Assembly (NCBI GenBank): GCA_023475225.1
Contig: JAMCVK010000033.1
Location: forward strand, 1,767 to 46,391
DNA from: Chloroflexota bacterium
Lineage (GTDB): Bacteria > Chloroflexota > UBA6077 > FW602-bin22 > JAMCVK01
Length of the DNA stretch: 44,625 bases
Direction of reading: 5' to 3'
Shown: positions 1 to 6,983 of the stretch, one piece after another
Layout: each line of letters begins with the position of its first letter
How positions within the stretch are numbered: position 1 is the first letter of the stretch
Made by a program: the position numbers and the translations under genes
Notes under the pieces: generated by a model
What the model was told of the DNA's origin: nothing
Seen by the model: the letters and a program-made list of their open reading frames with translations, nothing else
Database searches by the model: none

Positions 1-72
1 TCATCACTATATGATAGCGTCATCTCGCTGTCAAGCAGCCGAACCGACTTATAAACCGAAAGGGGCAATATT

Positions 73-98
73 GGGGAATCGCTTGGGCAATGATTCCC
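73..98 (-). terminator. weak hairpin downstream of the permease operon
   Basis: Seven-base arms GGGAATC (74-80) and GATTCCC (92-98) flank an 11-base loop, about 110 bases beyond the last permease gene. There is no clear T-run, so it is only a candidate terminator for the minus-strand operon. The rest of 1-207 holds no gene that I recognise. Confidence 0.25.
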
Positions 99-207
99 AG
101 TAAGACAAGGGTCATTGTCGCCACCGAAGGTGCGACCGAGGTGAAGTTTGCCGTCCCCGCCAACAGTCGCAGAGCGTGTGTAACTGCCTTAAGCCTTCCC
201 CTGAGGA

Positions 208-1143
208 CTAGAGGCGACCGGCCAGTCGCGGGTCGAGGGCATCACGCAGAAAGTCACCCAGCACGTTAATGCTTAAAGCGGTGATGGCCAGGGCAAGTCC
301 TGGCCAGGTAGCCAGCCACCACGAGGTCGTTAAGTAGTCCCGCCCCTCCCCTAGCATATTGCCCCAGCTGGCTGTGGGCGGCTGCACGCCCAGCCCCAGG
401 AAGCCCAGAGCGGACTCCAGCAGGATGACATTGGCCACCTCAATGGAAGCCACAACGGCCAGGATACCCAGGACATTGGGTAGTACGTGGACAGTCAGGA
501 TGCGCCTGTCCGAGGCACCAGCGGCGCGGGCTGCCAGCACGAACTCCCGCTCTCGCAGTGAGAGCACCTCAGAGCGAATCACACGGGCGTACACCACCCA
601 CCCAGTCACACCGATAACAGCGATCACGTTCCGTATGCCGGGGCCAACCACACTGACAACGGCGATGACCAGTAGGATGAATGGGATGGCCAGCTGTCCA
701 TCAGCCAGACGCATGAGGATCTGATCGGCCCAACCTCCGAAGTAGCCGCTCACTGTCCCAGCAACAAGCCCCAGGAAGCCAGAGACGGCGACAGCAGCGA
801 AGCCGACCAGGAGCGAGACCTGTGCACCCCAGATAATACGACTGAGGATATCGCGTCCCAGCTGGTCAGTGCCCAGGAGAAAGGCCCTCTGAGCACCCTC
901 TTGCCAGAAGGGTGGCAACAGGCGGTGTGCCAGGTCCTGCTCCAGCGGGTCATGGGGTGCTACAAGGGGTGCAAGAACAGCTATCGCTATGATCACAGCC
1001 AGGATCAACAGGGAGCCTAAGGCTGGCCAGTCGCGTGCTAGGCGCCTGGCTACCTGCCCGACCAGGCCGCGCTGGCGCACCGGGCGCTCCCAGGCTACTA
1101 CTGAGATAGAAGCGGTTTGTGCGGATATCCCGTTGATCGGCAT
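208..1143 (-). CDS. peptide/nickel-type ABC transporter permease (DppC-like)
   Basis: This is the second inner-membrane permease of a peptide-type (PepT/SBP_bac_5) ABC importer, about 311 residues. The N-terminal segment has a membrane span around LLILAVIIAIAVLAP, followed by the family sequence DPLEQDLAHRLLPP and the typical LGTDQLGRDILSRI. The binding-protein-dependent transport domain carries the coupling loop RAAGASDRRILTVHVLPN, the EAA motif that docks on the ATPase. The ATG at 1143 is chosen because it directly follows the TAG of the upstream permease; a TTG at 1152 would overlap it. It is the last gene of a minus-strand operon. No ATPase gene (DppD/DppF) follows inside the window. The substrate cannot be told from sequence; peptides, nickel chelates, sugars and nucleoside-like compounds are all known for the family. 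Confidence 0.9.
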   Translation of the reverse strand: MPINGISAQTASISVVAWERPVRQRGLVGQVARRLARDWPALGSLLILAVIIAIAVLAPLVAPHDPLEQDLAHRLLPPFWQEGAQRAFLLGTDQLGRDILSRIIWGAQVSLLVGFAAVAVSGFLGLVAGTVSGYFGGWADQILMRLADGQLAIPFILLVIAVVSVVGPGIRNVIAVIGVTGWVVYARVIRSEVLSLREREFVLAARAAGASDRRILTVHVLPNVLGILAVVASIEVANVILLESALGFLGLGVQPPTASWGNMLGEGRDYLTTSWWLATWPGLALAITALSINVLGDFLRDALDPRLAGRL

Positions 1144-1144
1144 G

Positions 1145-2062
1145 CTACCCAAGTCGGATCCTCGGATCGAGATAGGCGTAGAGGAGATCGACTACCAGGT
1201 TGATGATCAGGAAGATGGTAGCGAAGAACAGCACGATTGCCTGCACCAGCGGATAGTCACGCTGATAGACGGCGTCCAATAGCAGCCGTCCCACGCCCGG
1301 CCAGGCGAAGACCGTCTCGGTGATGATGGCCCCACCCAGGATAAGCCCAAAACTTAACCCGATGACCGTGATCACTGGCAAGAGAGCGTTGCGCATGGCA
1401 TGGGCCAGGATGACGCTCCGTTCCCTCAGCCCCTTGCCTCGGGCAGTACGGACATAGTCTTGTCCGAGTACTTCCAGCATGCTCGAGCGCAACACGCGGG
1501 AGATGCGCGCTGTTGGCCACAGGCCAAGTGTGACGCCTGGAAGAACCAGGTGCTTCAGGCTGCCACCCCCGGCAGCTGGCAGCCAATGCAGCTGAACGGC
1601 GAAGACGATGATCAGCATGATGCCCACCCAGTAAGCGGGCAGTGCCTGCCCTAACAGGGCGATGCCGCGCACCGCATGGTCCAGCAGCGAGCCCTGCTTG
1701 GTCGCAGAGATGATACCAGCGGGGAAGGCTATGATCAGGGCGAATAGGATGGCGGCTAGGGCCAGCTGAGCGGTGGCCGGCAGGCGCTCCACGATCACTG
1801 TTAGCGCTGGCTGATGGAAGCGGAGCGACTCGCCCAGATCACCCCGCATGGCCTTCCACAGAAAGTCCCCGTACTGCACAAGTAGAGGGCGGTCGAGCCC
1901 AAGCCGGTGGCGGAACTCTTCCACATCAGCCTGGGTGGCCTCTATGGGAAGCATAAGACGCACCGGGTCACCCGAAAGCCGCGTGACCACAAAGACAACC
2001 ATGGACACAACCAGCAACGTGACCAGCGAGTACACTAGGCGCTGGGCCAGATATCTACCCAT
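1145..2062 (-). CDS. peptide/nickel-type ABC transporter permease (DppB-like)
   Basis: This is the first inner-membrane permease of the same importer, about 305 residues. It begins with the family hallmark RYLAQRLVYSLVTLLVVS, followed by a periplasmic region with LGLDRPLLVQYGDFL, then the membrane domain. The ATPase-contacting EAA loop is RTARGKGLRERSVILAHAMRN, and the protein ends with DLLYAYLDPRIRLG, typical of the family. Start codon: ATG at 2062, which has AGGGGTCAAGG just upstream and gives the usual N-terminus. A longer reading from 2110 adds 16 atypical residues. Its stop lies one base from the start of the next permease, so the two are translationally linked. It pairs with the downstream permease as a heterodimer. 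Confidence 0.9.
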   Translation of the reverse strand: MGRYLAQRLVYSLVTLLVVSMVVFVVTRLSGDPVRLMLPIEATQADVEEFRHRLGLDRPLLVQYGDFLWKAMRGDLGESLRFHQPALTVIVERLPATAQLALAAILFALIIAFPAGIISATKQGSLLDHAVRGIALLGQALPAYWVGIMLIIVFAVQLHWLPAAGGGSLKHLVLPGVTLGLWPTARISRVLRSSMLEVLGQDYVRTARGKGLRERSVILAHAMRNALLPVITVIGLSFGLILGGAIITETVFAWPGVGRLLLDAVYQRDYPLVQAIVLFFATIFLIINLVVDLLYAYLDPRIRLG

Positions 2063-2189
2063 CCTTGACCCCTGCATGACCGCCCTCGCCCCATCGCGGG
2101 GGTCTCCCACCGGACCAAAGGCTAACTATTGCCCTGGGCCGGTGGGAAACACCGAGCGGCTATGAACTTAAACCGCCGAAGCCAGCTCC

Positions 2190-3776
2190 CTAGAAGGAAG
2201 CATCCCAAAGATAGATGAGCTCATGGGGGGTTGGCTTCCACTTGAGCGCCTTGTTCACCCCATAGATGTCCTTCTGGTCGTGGGTGAAGATCCATGGCGC
2301 CAGGTCCTGGACGAAGACCTCCATCTCCTGGTAGAGCTTGACGCGCTTGTCACGATCCATCGTGGCCTCTGCCTGCTCGATCATGGCGTCCAGCTTGGGA
2401 TCGGTCACAGAGAATGGCCATGGCCCCTTGGAGTACAGAAAAAGCCTATACATAGAATAGGGCGCACCATCAGGGTTGGTGGTACCAATCATGCTCATGC
2501 CCGAGTACTCACCCTTGGACCAAGTGCCAAAAAACGTGCTATACTCGGCCGTCAAGAGACTAGTCTTGATACCCACCTTGCCCAGCTGGCTCCCGATGGC
2601 CTGGGCCACCTCCACGTCCTTCATCCAGCGGCCTGTCGGGTGATGGAAGTCGACCGCGAAACCGTCCCCCCAGCCGGCCTCCTTCAGAAGAGCCTTGGCC
2701 TTGTCCGGGTCGTAGGGATAAGGCTTGACGTTGGGGTTATATCCCTCAATTAGCGGCGAGATGGTTGCCGGTGCCACGACGGCATAGCCACCCAGGATGG
2801 TTTTGACGATGGTCTCCTTGTCGACGGCGTAGTTCATTGCCTGGCGAACACGCTTGTCGCTGAGAGGTGGCCCCTTGCGCCCATCAATCATGATGGGGAT
2901 ACGGCGCAGGCTGGCGACCGTGGCCAGGCGCAGTTTCTCACTGGCCTCGATAATCTTGGCCTGTTCCACCGGAACGTTGACGATGATGTCTGCCTGCCCG
3001 GCCTGGAGCATGGCCACGCGGGCCGACGCTTCAGGTGCTGCTTTGAAGATCACACGCTCAATGGCTGGCTTAGGACCCCAGTAGTTCGGGTTGACCTCCA
3101 GCGTGACGCGCTCACCCCGCACGTATTCCACCAGCTTATACGGGCCGGTACCTACGGGCTTAGCGCCGAATTCCTTCTTCACCTGGAGGATGTCTGGGGG
3201 GAAGACCCAGAACCGGGTTAGAACGTTAGGGAAATAGGGCTCCGGCTTTTTGGTCTTGACTTTGATGGTCGAAGGATTGACTACCTCCAAGCTCTCCCAG
3301 TTGGCAAAGAAGGTTCGGGCAGGCGTTTCCTTATCCGTCATGTAGTCAAAGCTTGCCTTGGCCGCCGCGGCATCACAGGTCCGGCCGTCGTGAAACTTCA
3401 CCCCCTCCCGGAGTTTGACCTCCCAGGTCAGGTCGTCTAGCGGTTTCCAGGAAATGGCCAGGCGTGGCAGCACCTTCAAGTCGTGATCCAGGTGAGAGAG
3501 GGTATCCATAAGGTTCTGTGCGGGGTTAAAGACGTGGATCATAAGACCCATTGCCGGATCCAGGTGGGGTTTCGAGGCCATATGGACGACGATGACCTCT
3601 TTCTTGAGCGGCACGGCTGGTGCGCGGGTCGGTGTGGGCGTTGGCGGTGTGGGTGCTGGAGGGCCGGCGCAGGCCGCAGCAGCCAGGCCAGCGGCTCCGG
3701 CCAGGGTTAACTTCAGCATCTCACGCCGACTGATGAGGCGGGAACCGGACGACTCTTCTTCGTTGTTGACTCCCAT
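2190..3776 (-). CDS. extracellular solute-binding protein, family 5 (DppA-like lipoprotein)
   Basis: This is the substrate-capturing protein of the peptide-type importer, 528 residues, the normal family size. The N-terminus carries a twin-arginine-like motif (SRREMLKLTLAG) running into a hydrophobic segment and a lipobox ending AAAAC, so it is probably exported by Tat and anchored as a lipoprotein. A Pro/Thr-rich linker follows, then the SBP_bac_5 fold with recognisable family stretches such as VKLREGVKFHDGR, VGTGPYKLVEY and RVRQAMNYAVDKETIV. A strong AAGGAGG precedes the ATG. The gene lies 105 bases downstream of the queuosine-salvage gene on the same strand and probably shares its promoter and operator. 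The substrate is unknown; the neighbour suggests that nucleoside- or purine-like compounds deserve testing. Confidence 0.9.
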   Translation of the reverse strand: MGVNNEEESSGSRLISRREMLKLTLAGAAGLAAAACAGPPAPTPPTPTPTRAPAVPLKKEVIVVHMASKPHLDPAMGLMIHVFNPAQNLMDTLSHLDHDLKVLPRLAISWKPLDDLTWEVKLREGVKFHDGRTCDAAAAKASFDYMTDKETPARTFFANWESLEVVNPSTIKVKTKKPEPYFPNVLTRFWVFPPDILQVKKEFGAKPVGTGPYKLVEYVRGERVTLEVNPNYWGPKPAIERVIFKAAPEASARVAMLQAGQADIIVNVPVEQAKIIEASEKLRLATVASLRRIPIMIDGRKGPPLSDKRVRQAMNYAVDKETIVKTILGGYAVVAPATISPLIEGYNPNVKPYPYDPDKAKALLKEAGWGDGFAVDFHHPTGRWMKDVEVAQAIGSQLGKVGIKTSLLTAEYSTFFGTWSKGEYSGMSMIGTTNPDGAPYSMYRLFLYSKGPWPFSVTDPKLDAMIEQAEATMDRDKRVKLYQEMEVFVQDLAPWIFTHDQKDIYGVNKALKWKPTPHELIYLWDASF

Positions 3777-3881
3777 TTATTGTACCTCCTTGTATACTGC
3801 GGTGGGTAACCGCAACTAGTCTCCCGCAGGAGAGCGACACGACCATCGTCGAAAAAGTAGTGTTTCCACCGAGACCAGACC

Positions 3882-4991
3882 TCAGTAGCGGGTGGTGAGC
3901 ACCAGTGGCCACCGCAAAGACATAAGCGCGTTGTCACGGGTAAAAGCGCGACAGCTTGGCCGGTAGGTGCAAGCCACCTCGGTGTCTGAGGCGCCGCTAT
4001 GACAAGGCCGGCAGCCAGCAGCGCCGGCCAACCAACACAACGAATCCAGCAGCGCCATGGGGAAGCCAGTGCGCTGGTGCAGGGCGCGGAAGACCCACAC
4101 GGTAAAAGCGCGGAACTCCCGCTCCATGCTCGACCCCGGCGGGATAAGGCTCCGTGCCACCAGTGTGTCAGCTAGCACCTGATCTGGCTCCAGCACCCCC
4201 AGGCGCATGAAGAAGAAGGGGATATAATAGTCGGCCGCCCCTTCCAGGTGGTCTAAGTCGGCGAAGTCGGTAACTGCCGCGTACTCGGCGGAGGTTTCGA
4301 GACCGATATCCCGCCGCTCCACGAGCATCTTGGTGAAAATCATGGGGAGTTTGGCAAAGGGCCAGTCGCCGAAGCTCAGCGGGAAGTGCGTCAGCATGAT
4401 TTGGATCAGCCCTTGACCATCAGGGCGAAAGAGCTGACCACCAGCCTGATGGAGGAGGTTGATCACCTGCCCACCGAAGAGCTCACGAAGGACACGTCCG
4501 GTCTCGCGGTACTTGTCCAGACGAGAGCCGACCATCTGAATAGTGGTGGTGCCAGTGGCTTCGTCGCGGTATAAATGTTCCACGTCGCTGCTGCTGATCT
4601 GCGCCAGGTAGTCAGCGTCCAGCACTGGCATGCCCTCAGCCAACGCCCACATGTGACAGGCGCATATGGCCTCGAAACCCCACCTGGGCACACCACCAAC
4701 CTGGGCCTGCCAGGCCACCACGTCGCCGTCCTGGCTACGTGTCCAGATGACGAAGCTCTGGGTTGAGACAACGAAGAGGAACTGAAGGGTGTCGGCATCG
4801 TTCGTGGCTGGTACGGTGCCCGGGTGCCTGGCCGGGTCAATCCAAAAGGGAGGGCGCAGGCTACCTTGGGTAACGGAGCGGAAATCTGCGGCGAGGCGAT
4901 TCAAAGCCGTTTCATTGGAGCGAAGATGGCGTGCTGAGGCGACGATGTTATCGATCTCTTCCCAGAGGGCGGCATGGCTGAAAGTGTTCAA
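3882..4991 (-). CDS. queuosine salvage family protein (Qng1/DUF2419-like)
   Basis: This is a predicted member of the queuosine-5'-phosphate N-glycosidase family, which releases queuine (a 7-deazapurine base) for tRNA modification. About 369 residues, close to the family's usual 330-350. Visible family features are a strand-rich opening LQFLFVVSTQSFVIW, then RWGFEAICACHMWALAEGMPVLDADYL, SSSDVEHLYR, the ETGRVLRELFGG segment, and a C-terminal segment with MALLDSLCWLAG. The C-terminus is unusually rich in Cys (GCRPC, ACTYRPSC). The start is placed at TTG 4991, after AGAGGGG. The upstream ATG at 5042 lies between the promoter -10 and -35 and cannot be used. It is first in a minus-strand operon with the ABC importer. 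I recognise the family by remembered motifs, not by alignment. Confidence 0.72.
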   Translation of the reverse strand: MNTFSHAALWEEIDNIVASARHLRSNETALNRLAADFRSVTQGSLRPPFWIDPARHPGTVPATNDADTLQFLFVVSTQSFVIWTRSQDGDVVAWQAQVGGVPRWGFEAICACHMWALAEGMPVLDADYLAQISSSDVEHLYRDEATGTTTIQMVGSRLDKYRETGRVLRELFGGQVINLLHQAGGQLFRPDGQGLIQIMLTHFPLSFGDWPFAKLPMIFTKMLVERRDIGLETSAEYAAVTDFADLDHLEGAADYYIPFFFMRLGVLEPDQVLADTLVARSLIPPGSSMEREFRAFTVWVFRALHQRTGFPMALLDSLCWLAGAAGCRPCHSGASDTEVACTYRPSCRAFTRDNALMSLRWPLVLTTRY

Positions 4992-5009
4992 TATGTCCCC
5001 TCTCTTGCG

Positions 5010-5032
5010 ACTGGTATGTTGGTCATACCAGT
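5010..5032. promoter_or_regulatory. palindromic operator O1 (probable GntR site)
   Basis: This is a perfect inverted repeat: ACTGGTATG, spacer TTGGT, CATACCAGT. It lies directly downstream of the -10 box of the minus-strand queuosine-salvage promoter, where a bound repressor would block transcription. The same 9-base half-sites recur at 5109-5131 on the other promoter. TGGT...ACCA half-sites are typical of the FadR branch of GntR regulators, one of which is encoded next door. Confidence 0.8.
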
Positions 5033-5062
5033 AGTATAGCATAAATTCCTCCCCATTGTCAA
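5033..5062 (-). promoter_or_regulatory. sigma-70-type promoter for the queuosine-salvage/ABC importer operon
   Basis: On the minus strand, TTGACA (5062-5057) is followed by an 18-base spacer and TATACT (5038-5033). Transcription would start inside operator O1 and give a leader of about 35 bases before the TTG start at 4991. Confidence 0.75.
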
Positions 5063-5079
5063 TCTCTTCGGCAACTGTA

Positions 5080-5108
5080 TTGACGATTGAGGGTTTCTAT
5101 GATATAAT
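5080..5108 (+). promoter_or_regulatory. sigma-70-type promoter for the GntR regulator
   Basis: TTGACG (5080-5085), a 17-base spacer and TATAAT (5103-5108) form a near-consensus promoter. The downstream half overlaps the palindrome at 5107-5133, so the regulator is probably autorepressed. The -35 box lies 17 bases from the -35 box of the divergent promoter. Confidence 0.82.
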
Positions 5109-5133
5109 ACTGGTATGACTAACATACCAGTAT
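5107..5133. promoter_or_regulatory. palindromic operator O2 (probable GntR site)
   Basis: This is a perfect 11-base inverted repeat: ATACTGGTATG, spacer ACTAA, CATACCAGTAT. It contains the same ACTGGTATG-N5-CATACCAGT core as O1 and overlaps the -10 box and start point of the regulator's promoter. Two copies of a 23-base symmetric element with different spacers, on both promoters, is strong evidence for a shared regulator. Confidence 0.85.
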
Positions 5134-5154
5134 CGAATCCCATAGGGGGATGCC

Positions 5155-5859
5155 TTGTTTCGGCCAGTACCCAATGTGCGACTCTCTGATAGCGCAGCCC
5201 GGCAGATCCTGGAACTCATAAAAGAGGGCGAACTCAAAATCGGCGACCAGCTCCCTGCCCAACGAGAGCTGGTAAATCAATTGGAGGTCAGCCGCACCGC
5301 CCTCCGCGAGGGGGTTCGTACCCTTGAGGCCATAGGCATGCTGAAAACTATCCCCGGCCGCGGCACCTTTGTGCACAGTGTTACCCCCTTATCCTCGGTC
5401 GCCTCCTCCCTTGCCCTCTGGCTCTTGGAACACAAGCAGGAAGTTATGGATGTCCTGGATGTCCGAGAGGCCATAGAATCCAAGGCGGCCCAGCTGGCCG
5501 CCGAAAGGGCTACGCCCGCTCAGATCGAAGCCATGGAGTCCTGTCTGAGCGAAATGCAGCGGTGTGCGCAAGAAGAGGACCTGAAAGGTGTAACTCAGCT
5601 AGACGCCCGCTTTCACGGTCTGCTCAGCCAGTCCACCCAGAACGCCTTCCTCATCGGTCTGACCAATAGCATCACTGAAGCCATCGCGCACAGCCGTAGC
5701 GCCATTTTCGAATTGCCTGGTCGTCCCCTCAAGTCCTTGAGTGAACATTGGGAGATCCTGCGGGCCATTCAACGGCGCGATGCGAAAGGGGCCATCGAGG
5801 CTATGCTGATACATCTGCAGGATGTCAAGCGGGAGATCTTGGAAATGCGTTCTCCATGA
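5155..5859 (+). CDS. FadR-type GntR transcriptional regulator (FCD domain)
   Basis: This is a DNA-binding, ligand-responsive regulator of 234 residues. Residues about 8-75 form the GntR winged helix (ARQILELIKEGELKIGDQLP, SRTALREGVRTLEAIGML, GRGTFV). Residues about 90-230 form the all-helical FCD effector domain. It keeps the likely metal ligands: Asp and His in LDARFHGLL, His in SEHWEIL and His in HLQDVK. The start is TTG 5155, placed 6-7 bases after AGGGGG; an ATG at 5150 is out of frame. It is divergent from the queuosine-salvage/ABC operon, and both promoters carry the same palindrome, so it probably represses both. FCD ligands are usually small organic acids; the one here is unknown. Confidence 0.9.
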   Translation: MFRPVPNVRLSDSAARQILELIKEGELKIGDQLPAQRELVNQLEVSRTALREGVRTLEAIGMLKTIPGRGTFVHSVTPLSSVASSLALWLLEHKQEVMDVLDVREAIESKAAQLAAERATPAQIEAMESCLSEMQRCAQEEDLKGVTQLDARFHGLLSQSTQNAFLIGLTNSITEAIAHSRSAIFELPGRPLKSLSEHWEILRAIQRRDAKGAIEAMLIHLQDVKREILEMRSP

Positions 5860-6030
5860 GTGGTTGGTTATCGTGGTATGGTTGGAGGCCCTGTTATGGC
5901 CTTCTGCCCCGATGTCATCGGTCGTTCCCCTTGGTAGGGCTGGTGATATCGGTCAAAGAAGTGCAGGAGGAAGGGAGAAAGGGGGTGGGATAGAAAGAGA
6001 TTAAATCGATAGGTGGGTGGGTGATTTTCC

Positions 6031-6045
6031 AATCATAATATGATT
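6031..6045. promoter_or_regulatory. 15-base palindrome upstream of the first ECF transporter
   Basis: AATCATA-A-TATGATT is a perfect palindrome with a one-base centre, about 80 bases before the S-component gene. It includes TATGAT/CATAAT, which could be part of a -10 box, but no convincing -35 box is seen. Candidate operator only. I see nothing else recognisable in 5860-6123. Confidence 0.3.
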
Positions 6046-6123
6046 ACGACGAGGAAGTATGAGAGACTGACAACGCGGGGTCAACTAAAGTCTTGACGAT
6101 CCATTTCGACAAGGAGGTATGAT

Positions 6124-6711
6124 ATGTCAAGGACGCCTTCAGGGGAAAGGAGAATATCGTTCCGTTATTCGGTAGCGGAAATCGTGCTACTGGCTGTTCT
6201 AGGTGTGGTGTTTGGGGTCGCCAACGTGTTCTTCGGAGCGCTGCCTCAGTGGGGTGGGGCGCTGCTGGGGCCACTATTCGCCGGCCTGCTCGGCGGGTTT
6301 GTGCAGATCAGTCAGGTCTTGGGTGGCTATATCGTTCGCCGCCCCCTTGCAGCCACGCTAACCATGATGATTAATGTGACAACGCAGTTTCTGGCAGGCA
6401 ACCCAGCGGGGATCATCCTGTTCCCGTTTGGAGCTGCACAGGGCCTCGGCGCGGAGGTCGTCTTCGCGAGTACGCTCTATCGCAACTTCACCTTGCCCAT
6501 CATGTTGCTGGCGGGTGGGATGGCCAGTGTTGGCTCACAGCTGATGTTCATCGTGTTCTTCAGATGGGATCCGACCACTGGCCCGTATATTGCCTCCGTG
6601 GGCATCGCTCTCGTGGCCGGCATTATCGAAGCTGGCTTGCCTGCTTGGCTGCTGGCCAAGGGACTGGAGCGCACCGGTCTAATCGCAAACATCATGCGGC
6701 AGAGCGCGTAG
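6124..6711 (+). CDS. ECF transporter S component, YkoE-like
   Basis: This is the membrane-embedded substrate-binding subunit of a group I ECF importer, 195 residues, with about five or six hydrophobic segments. The pattern resembles YkoE, the S component assigned to hydroxymethylpyrimidine/thiamine: VLGVVFGVANVFFGAL, then GGYIVRRPLAATLTM, a GNPAG segment and AAQGLGAEVVFA. A strong AAGGAGG lies nine bases before the ATG. It is followed by a 272-base gap containing a hairpin, then the ATPase and T genes, so the module is S-AA-T. No TPP riboswitch core is visible upstream, which weakens a strict thiamine-precursor role. Being upstream of an amidohydrolase operon, it may instead import a pyrimidine-, purine- or hydantoin-like compound. 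Confidence 0.8.
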   Translation: MSRTPSGERRISFRYSVAEIVLLAVLGVVFGVANVFFGALPQWGGALLGPLFAGLLGGFVQISQVLGGYIVRRPLAATLTMMINVTTQFLAGNPAGIILFPFGAAQGLGAEVVFASTLYRNFTLPIMLLAGGMASVGSQLMFIVFFRWDPTTGPYIASVGIALVAGIIEAGLPAWLLAKGLERTGLIANIMRQSA

Positions 6712-6920
6712 TCGCCTCTCGGTTGCAGGCACCTTTCGATACCTGTCAGTCAGCAGTAGAATGGTCGGCACAAACGTCGTGGGGGGAGGGTGCGCCACGC
6801 CGTGATTCGTGGACGAGGGGTCTTAGAAAAGCGTAGCGTGGTGGCCCTCCCACCAAGTTGTGCTACACTGCGAGATACTTTGTTGAGCTGGGGAGGATGA
6901 TCTCTGGCTGCGATCGGTAT

Positions 6921-6949
6921 TGCCTGCCCCAAGCGTTGGGGCGGAGGCA
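6921..6949 (+). terminator. hairpin between S-component and ATPase genes (attenuator-like)
   Basis: CCCCAA (6927-6932), loop GCG, TTGGGG (6936-6941), extended by TGCCT (6921-6925) pairing with AGGCA (6945-6949). A run of five T follows at 6957-6961. It stands 23 bases before the ATPase start and may lower expression of ATPase relative to S component. The rest of 6712-6920 holds no gene I can support. Confidence 0.45.
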
Positions 6950-6983
6950 GGAAGGGTTTTTGTGTCACTAGAAGGGGGTCATT

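Noticed and set aside
4992-5042. Longer N-terminus of the queuosine-salvage protein from ATG 5042
   Set aside because: That ATG lies between the -35 and -10 boxes of the gene's own promoter and upstream of the expected transcript start.
5119-5376. Minus-strand reading frame opposite the GntR gene
   Set aside because: It covers a strong promoter and the antisense of a clear GntR winged helix, with no ribosome-binding site or family match.
5860-6123. TPP riboswitch upstream of the YkoE-like S component
   Set aside because: The conserved CTGAGA and ACCTGATCTGGATAATGCCAGCG-type core elements are not present.
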